64,000 bases of DNA. It comes from Phocoena phocoena. Its lineage: Eukaryota; Chordata; Mammalia; Artiodactyla; Phocoenidae. Location of the stretch: positions 114,175,094-114,239,093 of the forward strand of contig NC_089225.1 in NCBI RefSeq assembly GCF_963924675.1, read 5' to 3'. Positions 11,628 to 20,850 of the stretch are shown here, one piece after another (positions within the stretch are counted from its first letter, which is position 1; each line of letters starts with the position of its first letter). The translations under genes were made by a program, and so were the position numbers. The notes beneath the pieces are model-generated. The model was not told where the DNA came from. It made no database searches and worked only from the letters and a program-made list of their open reading frames with translations.

Positions 11628-11880
11628 TATTTTATTGACTCTTTTAAACATTCCAGAAAGTAAAATAACACAGCCGTGTATGAAGAAGAGTCAGCAACTT
11701 CCTTCTCCCTGTCTCCCATCCTCTCCAGGGATAAACAAAGTTTATTATTGCTGCTCATCCTTCCTCACCTTTCTCTGTGTTCATAAAGAATGTACATGCA
11801 CATTTCCCCGTGTAGGCTTTGCTTTCAATCAACACAGGACCACTCTGAACACATGAGCTGGCCCCTTGCTATAAAAGCAC
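11628..11880 (-). mobile_element. Probable L1M 3' UTR fragment, antisense
   Basis: The AT-rich sequence has the CTTCCTTCTCCCTGTCTCCC and GGGATAAACAAAGTTTATTA arrangement of old L1 3' UTRs read in reverse. Divergence is high and family assignment is weak. Confidence 0.4.
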
Positions 11881-14205
11881 TTTCAAGATGTTAAAGTTCT
11901 CTATGCATCTGAGGAGTGATTATCTTCCGGATCTGGAGACCTCCCTATTCCTGTTAGCAATACCTGCCTGCAACATGTAAAAATAATGAGAAATTTGGGT
12001 TCCAGAATGGAAGGAAGGACGTCACCTGCTATGAACCCCAGCATAACCTTCTATCACCACTCAGAAATCTCATGAACGAACATCGAACCACCATGACAAA
12101 TGCCATTCCGACAGCTCAGAGTTCGATTCTGTTCAAGGCATGATCGTGCATTTCCCAACTGAGATTCCTAAGAAAACCTTCAAAGTTAAGGTCGCGTGTA
12201 GCTTCTGGACTTGCTGGGTGGGGGGCTGGGGAGCTAGACCTCGAGGTCCCGCAGTCTGAGTCCCGCTGAGTTCCACAGGCGCCGCTGTCAGTGCTCAGAA
12301 AAGCCCACGTCTGCCGAACCACAGCTGGCCCCGGAACCCGCTCACATCCGGCCAGCCTCCTCCCACACGTGCCCTCCTGAGGCGCTGCAGGTCCTGAGCG
12401 TCCGTGGCTGACAGCCCTGCACAGACAGGGTCAACCTCCCGCGATGCCCCAGGGTTTGGGGCTGAGCAGGTGAGGAGACTCCAAAGAGGGGAGCGGGTAC
12501 CTCCCGTGTCTGCACGAAGAGCAGGGAGTCTTGTGCAAACAGGCTGTGGCAGAGACAGGACCCACGGCCGTCCTCACACCTGCGCCAGCTCACCTGGAAT
12601 TGCGTGGGGTGAGGACAGGCCTCCTCAGGTCCACGTGCTGCTCCTGCGGAGTCACGGTTCTCTCAGGCTTCGAGCTTCGACCCTGAACAACTCTTGCCCA
12701 GTTCAGAACTGGCCCAGTTCAAGGTGGGGCTCAACAGGGAGTTCCAGCCGGGAGGGAGGGTGCAAAGGCCACGCACCACAAAGCCTGGCACTGCGTGTTG
12801 CACGGCAGGCCTGACCCCAAGCAGCCCTGAGACCCACGGCACAAGATCGGGTGGGAGCACACGCCCTGCACGGCAGCACCTGGGTGGGCGAGGAGCAGAC
12901 GGCCCGGGGAAGCAGCACCCCCTGCTCCCGGGCGAGCGGGGCGCCGTGGGCGGCGCGTCCCGCCAGCGCCGAGATTCTGACAGCCCGTGCTGGGCCCGGA
13001 CGGCAACATGCGGACTCTGCAGGGCAGCTCTCAGGGCTGCGGGCGAGACAGGGAGGCCACGTGGCAGCTCGCAGCCTCGCTCTTCCCTGACCCTTCACGA
13101 AAGTGCTGCCAATCTCATGCTCCCGGACCGGAGTCTCCAGCCAGAGAACAGCGGGTAGCGGGCGGCAGAATGGCGCTCGGATGGGGGGAGGGGTGGGGGC
13201 TGCAGTGCGTGAGCTCAGCTTCATCACGGGAGGCCGGAGCCCCTCAGTGTGGGCTCGAACCCCCTGCACCCCACAAATCGCACCACAGATGGCGATCCCC
13301 GGCTGCCCCACCCCTGGTGAAGGTGAGAGACAGGGGGGCCCACAAGGAGAGGCAGTGGGCTCGGTGAGAAGCTCCCTGAGACCTGGGGGGGCGACAAAGG
13401 GGAAAGGGGGAACTGGGGCGTGGTCTCGGCAGCCCCCAGCCCGCCGCAGGCAGTGCCCACCTGCCTTTCGCGGTCCAACTGGATGAAGACACGAGAGAGA
13501 TACAACGGAATCGTTCTGAGGGGACGTGTGGCCTGAGACAGGCTCACTGGGTGGAAAGGGGGCGATGCTGAGAGCCGCCCCTGACGGGCATTCACTGCAC
13601 AGTGCAGCGAGCACTGCGGTCACAGCGCTGGGGCCCCGCGGCCCCCAGGCAGCTTCACTCCGGCTTTCCGGGAGGTGGTGGGCTCCGAGGGGCTGCTTAA
13701 GTCTCCTAAGGACCCACACGGAAGAAGGTGGATGCCAGGAGCAGAACAGAGTGTTTTTCCACCTGTAGTGAGGATACAAATCAGGGCCACGGGCTGCGGG
13801 CTCCTCCAGCTGAGGTCCGGACACACTTCCCGAGCTGTGTCTCCAGACGGGGAACCCCCAAGGTTCCAAGGGGCAGCTGCAGACCCGGGCAAGGGCCACC
13901 TCTACCCCTCAGAGCCCCCCGCTCCACGGAGGGAAGCGTCAGGCTGGGTGGTCAGGCTGCAGTGTCGCGGGGGGTGGAAATGGTGGGGAGGCTTCAGAGG
14001 CTGCTGCTCCTGGTGGCCTGTGCAGTGGCACCACCCCCAGTACCCGACGGTACTGCCAAGGCCGACTGCCCAGGGAGGAGCTGGCGCCTGTCAAGGGGCT
14101 CGTCAGGGGGAAGAGCTGCAGGTGGAGGGGTGCCAGGCAGGGCTGAGGGCCACACCCTTTCCTGTGTCTCCACTGAGCACAGCTGGGACGCCACAGGGAC
14201 GGAAT
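11881..14205. other. Single-copy DNA with a CpG-dense patch
   Basis: No gene is recognised. The segment 12840-13060 is unusually CpG-dense (GGCGAGGAGC, GAGCGGGGCGCCG, GGCGGCGCGTCCCGCC) and could be a small CpG island, but I see no TATA or CCAAT box or downstream exon. The minus-strand open frame 12703-13899 (398 codons) spans it. The frame is rich in Pro, Arg, Ala and Gly without recognisable domains and overlaps plus-strand frames of similar quality, so I do not call it a gene. Confidence 0.45.
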
Positions 14206-14209
14206 CATT

Positions 14210-14745
14210 GACAAATGTTCAAACTTGTCAAAAGGAGCCCTTTAGGGAAAACTTTTGTTCCATTATAAAGTCGTATATATCCATTACGGAAGAAATCCAT
14301 ACAACACAGAAAACTTTTGCAAAGAAAGTAATCGTCAACCATTATCTCATTCCTAGTGATGATATTTTTTTCATTTTGTAATATTTCCTCACAGTACTGT
14401 GTATGTATTTTTCTTTTTTTATAAAGCTGAAATAAGTAAAATCACTTAACAAGAGTTAAACTGAGCCCTTCAATAATGAATTCATTTTTATATGAAAGTA
14501 TAGAATCTGTCCACATAGAAAAAGTGCGGGTTTTTATTTTTACGCAACAGGCCCGTGTACTCACACCCAGATTCAATATGCATTAACATCATGCCGTATT
14601 AGCCACAGAACTTCCTGTGAAATAACCTACCAAATACCACAGATCCAACGTAAGGTGCTATGTACATGACTGCAAAGATCATCTCTGTACTTGTTTCTTT
14701 GTGCCCGTGTGTGAAAGTCTAGGCCTTGAAGCAGAAGTGCTAGAT
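14210..14745 (-). mobile_element. Probable L1M 3' end, antisense
   Basis: AT-rich sequence has TTATAAAGTCGTATATATCC and ACCATTATCTCATTCCTAG, ACTCACACCCAGATTCAATA, and then CATCTCTGTACTTGTTTCTT with GTGTGTGAAAGTCTAGG. This is the order seen in old L1 3' UTRs read backwards. It is degenerate. Confidence 0.5.
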
Positions 14746-15179
14746 TTGTTTCCCCACATCCTCACTTCCATTTTGTGGGCCCTGGGGGTGAGCTGGGGTG
14801 AGGGGCGTCTGAAAATTGGACAAGAAAGTCTTCACCCACCAGCTCAGAGATGCAAGATGCTTTCTCATCTCCACCTGGACTCTCAGTGGAAAAATTCTCT
14901 CCTGAAAAATCAGACTCCAGGCCTGTACTTTGAACATTTTGGCGGATCCAGATTTCGAACACATGGGATTTTAAGCTAATGAGTTAACATTTATTCAGCC
15001 CTGGGCCAGTCCTGGGCATCTGGCAGAAACAAAAGTGGAACCACGCGGGGGGCATGTTCCCACAACCTAGATTCCAGTGCGTGTGTGTGGGTGGACCTTC
15101 TGAATGTATATGCTCAGGCAGTCAGCATTTACCCAAACCGAGAGGATCAGCACTCCCAAGACATTCATATCCTGAAGTA
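14746..15179. other. Mostly single-copy DNA, possible MIR scrap
   Basis: No gene is seen. GTTAACATTTATTCAGCCCT and CAGTCCTGGGCATCTGG near 14982-15024 resemble the MIR/L2 start, but too short to call firmly. Confidence 0.35.
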
Positions 15180-15386
15180 ATCTGGAAGTAAATATAAAAG
15201 TTTAAATGAATAAGTAAAACCTGGAGAAATTGAAATTCTAAGTAGAGAACAAGATTTAGGGAAAAAAACAAACAAACTTCTCAAAATAACTCTATAGGAA
15301 TTTTGAATTTAAACTTAATGGAACAGTTAAAAAGCAATTAGGTTCAGCTGAAAAGAGAATTTATGAACTGGAAGATGGATATTATA

Positions 15387-15957
15387 GGCTGAGTTGTATC
15401 CTCACAAAATTCATATGTCAAACTCTTAACTCCCAGGGACTTCCCTGGTGGCGCAGTGGTTAAGACTCCGCACTCCCAATGCAGGGGGCCCAGGTTCGAA
15501 CTCTGGTCCAGGAACTAGATCCCACACACATGCCACAACTAAGAGTTTGCATGCACAACTAAGGAGCCAGAGAGCTGCAACTAAGACCCAATGCAACCCA
15601 ATAAATAAATAAATACTAAAAAACCCCTCTTAACTCCCAGTACTTCAGAATGTGACTGTATTTTGATATATGGCCTTTAACTAGTTAATTAAGTGAAAAT
15701 GAGGTCATTAGGGTGAGCCCTAATCCAACATGATTTGTGCCCTTATAAGAGGGATTTGGACAAGACACACACACAGGGAAAATCATGTGAAGACATGGGG
15801 AGAAGATGGTCGTCTACAAGCCCAGGAGGGAGGCCTCATCAGAGACCAACACCCCAGAACCCTGGTCTTGAACTTCTAGCCTCCTGAATTGTAAGAAAAT
15901 AAATTTCTGTTGTATAAGCCACCTACTCTGTGGTACTTCATTATGGCAGTCATAACA
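15387..15957 (+). mobile_element. MaLR-type LTR, sense, carrying a SINE
   Basis: It has the GGCTGAGTTGTATCCTC and AAATTCATATGTCAA head, then TACTTCAGAATGTGACTGTA, GAGGTCATTAGGGTGAGCCC, CCTTATAAGAGGGA, GTGAAGACATGGGGAGAAGA and TAGCCTCCTGAATTGTAAGA, and an AATAAATTTCTGTTGTATAA polyadenylation region. Gene content is nil: this is a solo LTR-like copy inside an old L1. A cetacean SINE interrupts it at 15437-15626. The exact LTR ends and its own target duplication are not clear. Confidence 0.85.
15437..15626 (+). mobile_element. CHR-type tRNA-derived SINE with 14-bp duplication
   Basis: It begins GGACTTCCCTGGTGGCGCAG and has an internal promoter B-box-like GGTTCGAACTC. It then has a body with repeated CAACTAAG words, and ends in an (ATAA)n-type tail. 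The 14-bp CTCTTAACTCCCAG at 15423-15436 is repeated exactly at 15627-15640, so the target-site duplication is intact. The insertion is therefore much younger than the LTR around it. Confidence 0.93.
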
Positions 15958-16284
15958 GACTAAGATCACAGAGTTAATAAATTACCCAGAATACAACAGA
16001 GAAAGAGATAGAAAAAAGAACAGAGGAAAGTTAGAGGGATGGAACAAAGCGCGAGAAGGCCCGGTGTATAAATAATAGATGTCCCAGAGGGAGAGTCTGA
16101 TAGTTCAGGGAGAGGAAATGTATAGAGAAGAAACGCATACAAATTTTCCAGAACTGATAAACACGCATCCTCAGATTTACGAGGCACAAAAGGTCCAGAG
16201 CGGAAAACATAAATCTAAATCCCCACCTGAACACGTGGTAGTGAGTGCCCGTGTCAGGCACAATGAAGTATCTTGCTCAGCACC

Positions 16285-17105
16285 GCTCTAACCTCTTCTA
16301 GCTCTTCTTCCTCTACTCAACCTCTTCACACACGGGCACAAAGAACCAGGACAGAGATGCTTTTTGCGGTCACATGTACAACGACTTACAATGGATCTGC
16401 TGTGTTTTATTTCTCACTAAAGAAAGATCCCTGGACAAAATAGCAAAACGTTACTTCATATTCCTCTATCCTACACCCCCTTTCAGGTGGGATACAGGCA
16501 TAGGATCTAGATTCCCCCAAGGTTGCAGCTTCTGTTTCTTAGCTGGCAAAGCAGGCAATGTGGGTGGTGGCTTCAGGTAGAGGAAAATCGGGGACTTGTG
16601 ACAACCTACCAGAAGACTAAAGGTGTGGACCCCAGGGCCCAGGGAAGGGCAGTGACACATGGAGTTGGAAGGTGTCAGGTTGGAGGGTGAGCACGACTTA
16701 GACAGAAGGAGCAGATGGTTTTATTCAACTGTGGAGACATGAGGATGAGAAGGAGCCTTGGGAGAGAGGAGGAGCCCTCCCCATTCTGAATTCTGTGGGG
16801 TGTGAGGAAGGGGCTTCTCTTACAGCAGAGGGTGGAAGCTGGATCACAGAGAAAGCAGTACATTCTCCATGGAAACCTCATCCCCACGGCATCCAGAAGA
16901 AGCTGGCAGTAGATCACGCTCTGCTCGGGGAGCCAGGACTGGTTACAGGGGCCAGTGGGAGCCCTACTCTGGCGTTGCGGGGTTGGCCGCTTACAGCCGG
17001 CATGGATCCCAAAGGAGCCCCTGGTGGAAGGGGGCGTGGATCTCTGTAGAAGGAGCCCGTTCCACTCGGGGTGGTTGGGCCTCTGTGGAAACATCCCTGG
17101 CTCTA
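16285..17105. other. Unassigned sequence between L1 fragments
   Basis: It lies between an L1 ORF1 remnant and an L1 ORF2 remnant but I do not recognise it as L1. It includes GA-rich and GTGG-rich parts and could be an inserted LTR or other unnamed repeat, or single-copy DNA. Short open frames at 16675-17094 minus and 16795-17049 plus overlap and show no family. Confidence 0.35.
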
Positions 17106-18290
17106 ATACTAGAGGAATTTTAGCAAAAATAGATACCTACTCCTTACTGAAAGATTAAAAATCAAAACGCAGAAGGAAATATTCTTAACATGATGAGGAA
17201 TTTCCCCTTAAAACAGCACCCCACTTAATATGACAGTGAAGCCCAGAGAAATGGCCCTTCAAATCAGAAATTAAAAATGGTTGTCTGCCAACTGCATCAC
17301 TATTTAACAGTCTAAGAGTTTGTCACTGCAGAGTCATTAGTGGGAAAGAAGAGGCCCAACTAGAAAGAAAAAGGTTACAAACTATCAGTATATGCAGGAA
17401 AAATAATTACTGTTTAAAACCTGAAAAGAATCAACAGAAAATTCAGGGCTGATAAGTTTCAATGAAAAAGTAGGATATGAAAAAAAATCCAATAATCAAA
17501 GATATTCCCATAGGCTGTATTAAGTAAGTAGAATACATTATAGGACAAAAAGATGACATTCACAATGGCATCAAGGATCCCCCAATTCCCAGGAACAAAC
17601 CAAACCCCAAATAGTCAGGACTGCATAAAATTCCACCGAGAGGGTTTCACTTTAAAGTGAATAAATGGAGATAAATACCATGTCCCTGGATGGCAAGACT
17701 AAATATTTCAAAGTTGTTAATTCTTTGCAAATTGATTTACATATTTAACATGTTACCAAAAATTCTTCAGGAAATCTTTTGGAATCAAATGATTCTAAAA
17801 TTTGTTTGAAAAAAAAATAACAAGAATACCTATGATACAGGGTGAAACAGCTAATTTGAACACATATAATAAAGCCACAAGAATTAAATCAGCACAGCAC
17901 TGGTTATACTCATAGAAAGTCCAGTGAGAAAAATATACATCCCAGAGAGCTTCTGGTGTATAAAAACTTTGTGAAACGTGAAGGCTGCATTACCTCACCG
18001 CTGGCAGGGGTATGAAGGGGGTGGTACAATTAAAGTGCTAAGTCAATTGAATAGCTATTGGAAGACAAATTTAGACGCTCACTCCACGTCATACAACAAA
18101 AATATTAGAGAAAAAGAAACTATTAAACAAAATATAGAACAAACAGATACTAGTATTTATCTGAATTTGGATAAGGGTAGATTTCTTACATGTAAAAAAT
18201 CAGTACAAATATAAAAAATGAAACTATTGATACATTGAAAGATGCTGTGTGTGTATATATATATATATGCACATCAAAATGAAGAGGACA
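17106..18290 (+). mobile_element. Old L1 ORF2 remnant (reverse-transcriptase half)
   Basis: The strongly A-rich plus strand follows the L1 ORF2 order in decayed form: an ACTGAAAGATTAAAAATCAA region, CAACAGAAAATTCAGGG, GACATTCACAATGGCATCAA, ACCATGTCCCTGGATGGCAA, GATTCTAAAATTTGTTTGAA and ACTCCACGTCATACAACAAA. Stops and indels are abundant. It is clearly more diverged than the L1 copy that follows it. Confidence 0.7.
18246..18269. repeat. (TG)n(TA)n microsatellite
   Basis: A short GTGTGTG run passes into TATATATATATA, at the junction between two L1 fragments. Confidence 0.85.
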
Positions 18291-18294
18291 TGTA

Positions 18295-19507
18295 AAATAG
18301 GAGAAAATATCTGATGACACTATACATAGAAAATCCTAAAGACATGACAAAAAAAAAAACCAACCTACTAGAGCTAATCAGTGAATTTGGCAAAGTTGCA
18401 GGATCCAAAATTAACATACAGAAATCTGTTGTATTTCTATACATTAGCAATGAACTATCAGGACTATCAGAAATTACGAAAACACAACTCATTAAAAAGA
18501 ATGAAATACCTGAGAATAAATCTATCTAACGAGGTAAAAGAACTGTATTTAGAAAACTACAAGACAGTGATGAAAGAAATTGAAGGTGATACGAACAGGT
18601 GAAAAGATATGCCGTGTTTGTGGACTGGAAGAATTATACTGTTAAAATGAACATACTACCCAAGGCAATCTCCAGATTCAATGCAAGCCCTATCAAATTA
18701 ACTACGGCATTTTTCACAGAACTAGAATAAATAATTCTAAAATTTTTATGGAAACCCAAAACATCCTGAATAGCCAAAACAATCAGATAAGAAGAACAAA
18801 GCTAGAGTATCACACTCCCTGATTTCAAACTATACTACAAATCTACAGTAATCAAAACAGTCTGGGACTGGCACAAAAAGAGACACACAGATCAATGGAA
18901 CAGAATAGAGATCCCACAATGAACCCACACATATATGGGCAATTAATCTATGACAAAGGAGGCAAGAATCTACAATGGGGAAAAAGACAGTCTCTTCAAT
19001 AAATGGTGTTGGGAAAACTGGACAGCTACATGCAAAAGAATGAAACTAGACCACTTTCTCACACCATATACAAAAAAAAAAAAAAAAACTCAAAATGGAC
19101 TAAAGACTTAAATGTATAAGACCTGAAACCTTTAAACTCCTAGAAGAAAACATAAGCGGTATGCTCTTTGACATTGATTTTAGAAATATTTTGTTGGATA
19201 TGTTTCCTCAGGCAAAGGAAACAAAAGCAAAAATAAACAAATGGGACTACATCAAACTAAAAATCTTTTGCACACTGAAGGAAACCATCAACAGAACAAA
19301 AAGTCTACCTACTGAATGGGAATATTTGCAAATGATATACCTGATAAGAGGTTAATATCCAAAATATATGAAGAACTCATACAACTCAACATCAAAAAAA
19401 ATAAATAACTCAATTTAAAAGTGGGCAGAGGATCCGAATAGACATTTTCCCAGAGAAGATATACAGATGGCCAACAGGCACGTGAAAAGATGCCCAACAT
19501 CACCAAT
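18295..19507 (+). mobile_element. L1 ORF2 3' half, younger copy, truncated
   Basis: Clear L1 ORF2 order is seen: ATGACACTATACATAGAAAAT, noted here only as the RT-domain region, then AAAGTTGCAGGATCCAAAAT, AAGGCAATCTCCAGATTCAA, GGGACTGGCACAAAAAGAGA, GGAACAGAATAGAGATCCC, GACAGTCTCTTCAATAAATG, AATGGGACTACATCAAACTA and GATATACAGATGGCCAACAG. It stops abruptly near 19507 before the rest of ORF2 and the 3' UTR, so both ends are missing. An internal A run near 19070-19088 is a slippage expansion. Many stops make it non-coding. Confidence 0.88.
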
Positions 19508-20770
19508 CGCTTCCTAGGGACATGGCCAGGGTATCCTAGCAACTTCTCCGGGAGGTCACTTAGGAACCTCGAACAGGACTCACTGTGGGAGGGTCTCAAC
19601 TGTACCTCCAGCTTTGCTGAGCGATTTCTACTCTTTGTCCCAAATCAGCCTGTTTATCTTGCACACATCTGGGCCTTGGTGGAGCAGTGGTCAGGAGGAC
19701 CTCTGACGCCGGCAGGCCCCAAGGCCCAGAGGGGCCAGATCAGCCCCTCCTTGGGGAGAAGCCCCCTCCAACTGTGCTGAACTCAGCTCTCCCACCGTGG
19801 TGAGCAGTTTTGAGTCATAGCGAAGGTCCTGGCCCCTGGAGGGGATCTGGGTCTGTGAGGGCAGCTCAGGGGCCGGGTTCTGTCCTCTGACCTCGGACCC
19901 AGTGTCCTGGGCCGCCTTCTCCAGGCAGAGGCCTGGCATCTCCTCCAGTACTGATTCCAGACCCACAGGGCCTTTCTCTGGGGTCTTCATGTGCCTCCTG
20001 GGTCCTGGGTGCGGGGCTCCTGGCGGCCTCTGAATCCCAGGACACGGGGCTGGGGCGAGCAGTGGGTGGGGGGACCCCCAGCTCCTCCGCCGCCGGCTCC
20101 AAACAGCAGGGGGCGCTCAAGCCCAAGAAAGTGTCCCGAGGATCTGGGGACGAAGCCCTGCGCCCCGGGCTTGCTGGACGAGGCCTCCAGTCGGTGACTG
20201 TTCGCCCGACTGATCTGGGCCTGATGGGGGCAGTGCCAGCTCGAGCCTTCCGTCCTGCTTGGGGTGGGACACGCAGTGACATTGGGGATCCAGGGGAGGA
20301 CTGGCCCCGGCCCCCCACTCACAAGATCTCCATCCTGGGGCCGTGGCCCCAACAGCCCTTGCGGGGAGGGGTAGTCCCACTTCTAGGGCTGCTCCAATCG
20401 CATTGCCCTTTAACAATGGGGACGCTGTGGTCGCCCTCAGGCCTGAACAGGGAGGGGACCTTTTGTTCAGTGGCCGGAAGAAGCAGTCGTGGGACATAAT
20501 GGAGGGACTTCGGACCTGAAGCAAAAGCAGGCTCCACGGGGCCGAAGGTGACCCGCTGGGCCCCCTTCACCTGTCCCACCCGCCCAAGGGCTGAGGACCT
20601 GTGCAGGTGCCCCCGGGTAACTCTGCCCCCGCAGGACTTCTGTGTGGTGCCCCAGCCTCCCGGCTGCGCCCTGTCCTGTGGGCTTGGAGACAGCAGAGTG
20701 CAGACCGGTGCTGCCTGAGCCTGGGTGCTCGCGGCTCTGTGCGATGCCCTTGCCTGCTCTCAGCTCAGTG
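19508..20770. other. GC-rich single-copy DNA
   Basis: Composition switches sharply from A-rich L1 to GC-rich at about 19508. No gene is recognised. It contains a good CTCF-like site at 20104-20118. Confidence 0.5.
20104..20118 (+). promoter_or_regulatory. CTCF-like motif, strong match
   Basis: CAGCAGGGGGCGCTC fits the core CTCF consensus (CCANNAGGGGGCGC) closely on the plus strand. It lies in CpG-containing single-copy DNA (CCGCCGCCGG just upstream), not in a repeat I recognise. Occupancy is inferred. Confidence 0.55.
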
Positions 20771-20774
20771 GGGC

Positions 20775-20850
20775 ACAGGCGAGGAAGCTGAGCCCCACAG
20801 GGTTTAGTGACTGGCTCGAGGTCACATGTCCAGCAGTGGCAGAGGACTCA
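20775..20850 (-). mobile_element. MIR SINE core, antisense
   Basis: GAGGAAGCTGAGCCCCACAG, GACTGGCTCGAGGTCACATG and CCAGCAGTGGCAGAGGA follow the MIR core (GAGGAAACTGAGGC, AAGGTCACACAGC, GTGGCAGAGC) in order. Confidence 0.65.

Larger units (their letters stand above)
15180..16280 (+). mobile_element. Old L1/HAL1 ORF1-region remnant, split by an LTR
   Basis: Left of the LTR, AGAGAATTTATGAACTGGAAG is the coiled-coil-coding part of L1 ORF1. Right of it, AAATTACCCAGAATACAACA, AATTTTCCAGAACTGATAAA and CACCTGAACACGTGGTAGTG continue the same ORF1 order, so one element was interrupted by the MaLR LTR at about 15387-15957. Frameshifts and stops are frequent. HAL1 (an ORF1-only LINE) is an equally good label. 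Confidence 0.7.

Noticed and set aside
12703..13899. 398-codon minus-strand frame in GC-rich DNA
   Set aside because: It overlaps equally good plus-strand frames, has a random Pro/Arg/Ala/Gly composition, and has no recognised motif or splice context.
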